The notes under the pieces were generated by a model, which was not told the DNA's origin, ran no database searches, and saw only the letters and a list, made by a program, of their open reading frames with translations. The position numbers were made by a program, and so were the translations under genes. DNA of 64,000 nt from Ariolimax columbianus (taxonomy: Eukaryota; Mollusca; Gastropoda; Stylommatophora; Arionidae), in the NCBI GenBank assembly GCA_036924085.1, contig JAVGWX010000007.1, forward strand, positions 73,051,948 to 73,115,947, in the 5' to 3' direction. Shown here piece after piece: positions 63,886 through 64,000 of the stretch. Numbering within the stretch: the first letter of the stretch is position 1; the number at the start of each line of letters is the position of its first letter.

Positions 63886-64000
63886 TAATTACACATTTTA
63901 GATCAGCGACAAAGCATCATCGATTTATCGTCAAACTTGTGCCAACATCATTAGGAGAGTGGCTAGTAAGCAGACAATGAAGACGTGAGCTTTTATTGAC

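Overview
This window is a 64 kb piece of an AT-rich animal nuclear genome, gene-poor and packed with repeats. Spliced genes with GT-AG introns, tRNA-derived SINEs, several decayed non-LTR retrotransposon families, mariner and hAT DNA transposons and many minisatellites rule out a prokaryote. The repeat style (LINEs with an RNase H domain and a GAA-repeat tail, SINEs with a shared core) suggests a marine invertebrate, perhaps a gastropod mollusc. That placement is an inference.

Two host genes can be supported. On the minus strand, 14533 down to 2333, lies a complete five-exon gene for an E2F-associated phosphoprotein (EAPP) orthologue of 313 residues, with every splice phase consistent. It is head-to-head with a second gene on the plus strand. 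Exons 1 (17708-17791) and 2 (22318-22409) of that gene encode the N-terminus of a MAPKBP1/WDR62-type WD40 scaffold protein. No third exon was found to the window end, so either an intron of more than 41 kb follows, exons were missed, or the assembly is broken. One further candidate first exon (59659-59862, minus) is unassigned.

The rest is mobile and repeated DNA. The most abundant family is a SINE superfamily, named here B, C and D: about 310-350 bp, with target-site duplications of 10-13 bp. Its members share internal blocks but end in either GAA or AAC repeats. A second SINE superfamily, W, has tRNA-like heads and a conserved core. SINE-A and SINE-E are further tRNA-derived families. LINE remnants include an RNase H-encoding family (J) with GAA tails and at least six RT-bearing lineages. 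A mariner (30850-32412) and a non-autonomous hAT element (42979-44019) each carry a SINE insertion.

Nested insertions with readable target-site duplications give a relative history: SINE-A in SINE-B, LINE-J in SINE-B, young D in old D, D in a minisatellite. Layout: 1-2300, LINE and old SINE remnants; 2333-14533, EAPP with TE-filled introns; 14.5-17.7 kb, divergent intergenic region; 17.7-22.4 kb, start of the MAPKBP1/WDR62-like gene; 22.4-38 kb, mixed TEs; 39.7-46.2 kb, two 73-bp satellite arrays in opposite orientation around H repeats and the hAT element; 46-57.8 kb, mixed TEs and a 44-bp array; 57.8-64 kb, many short tandem arrays and LINE remnants.
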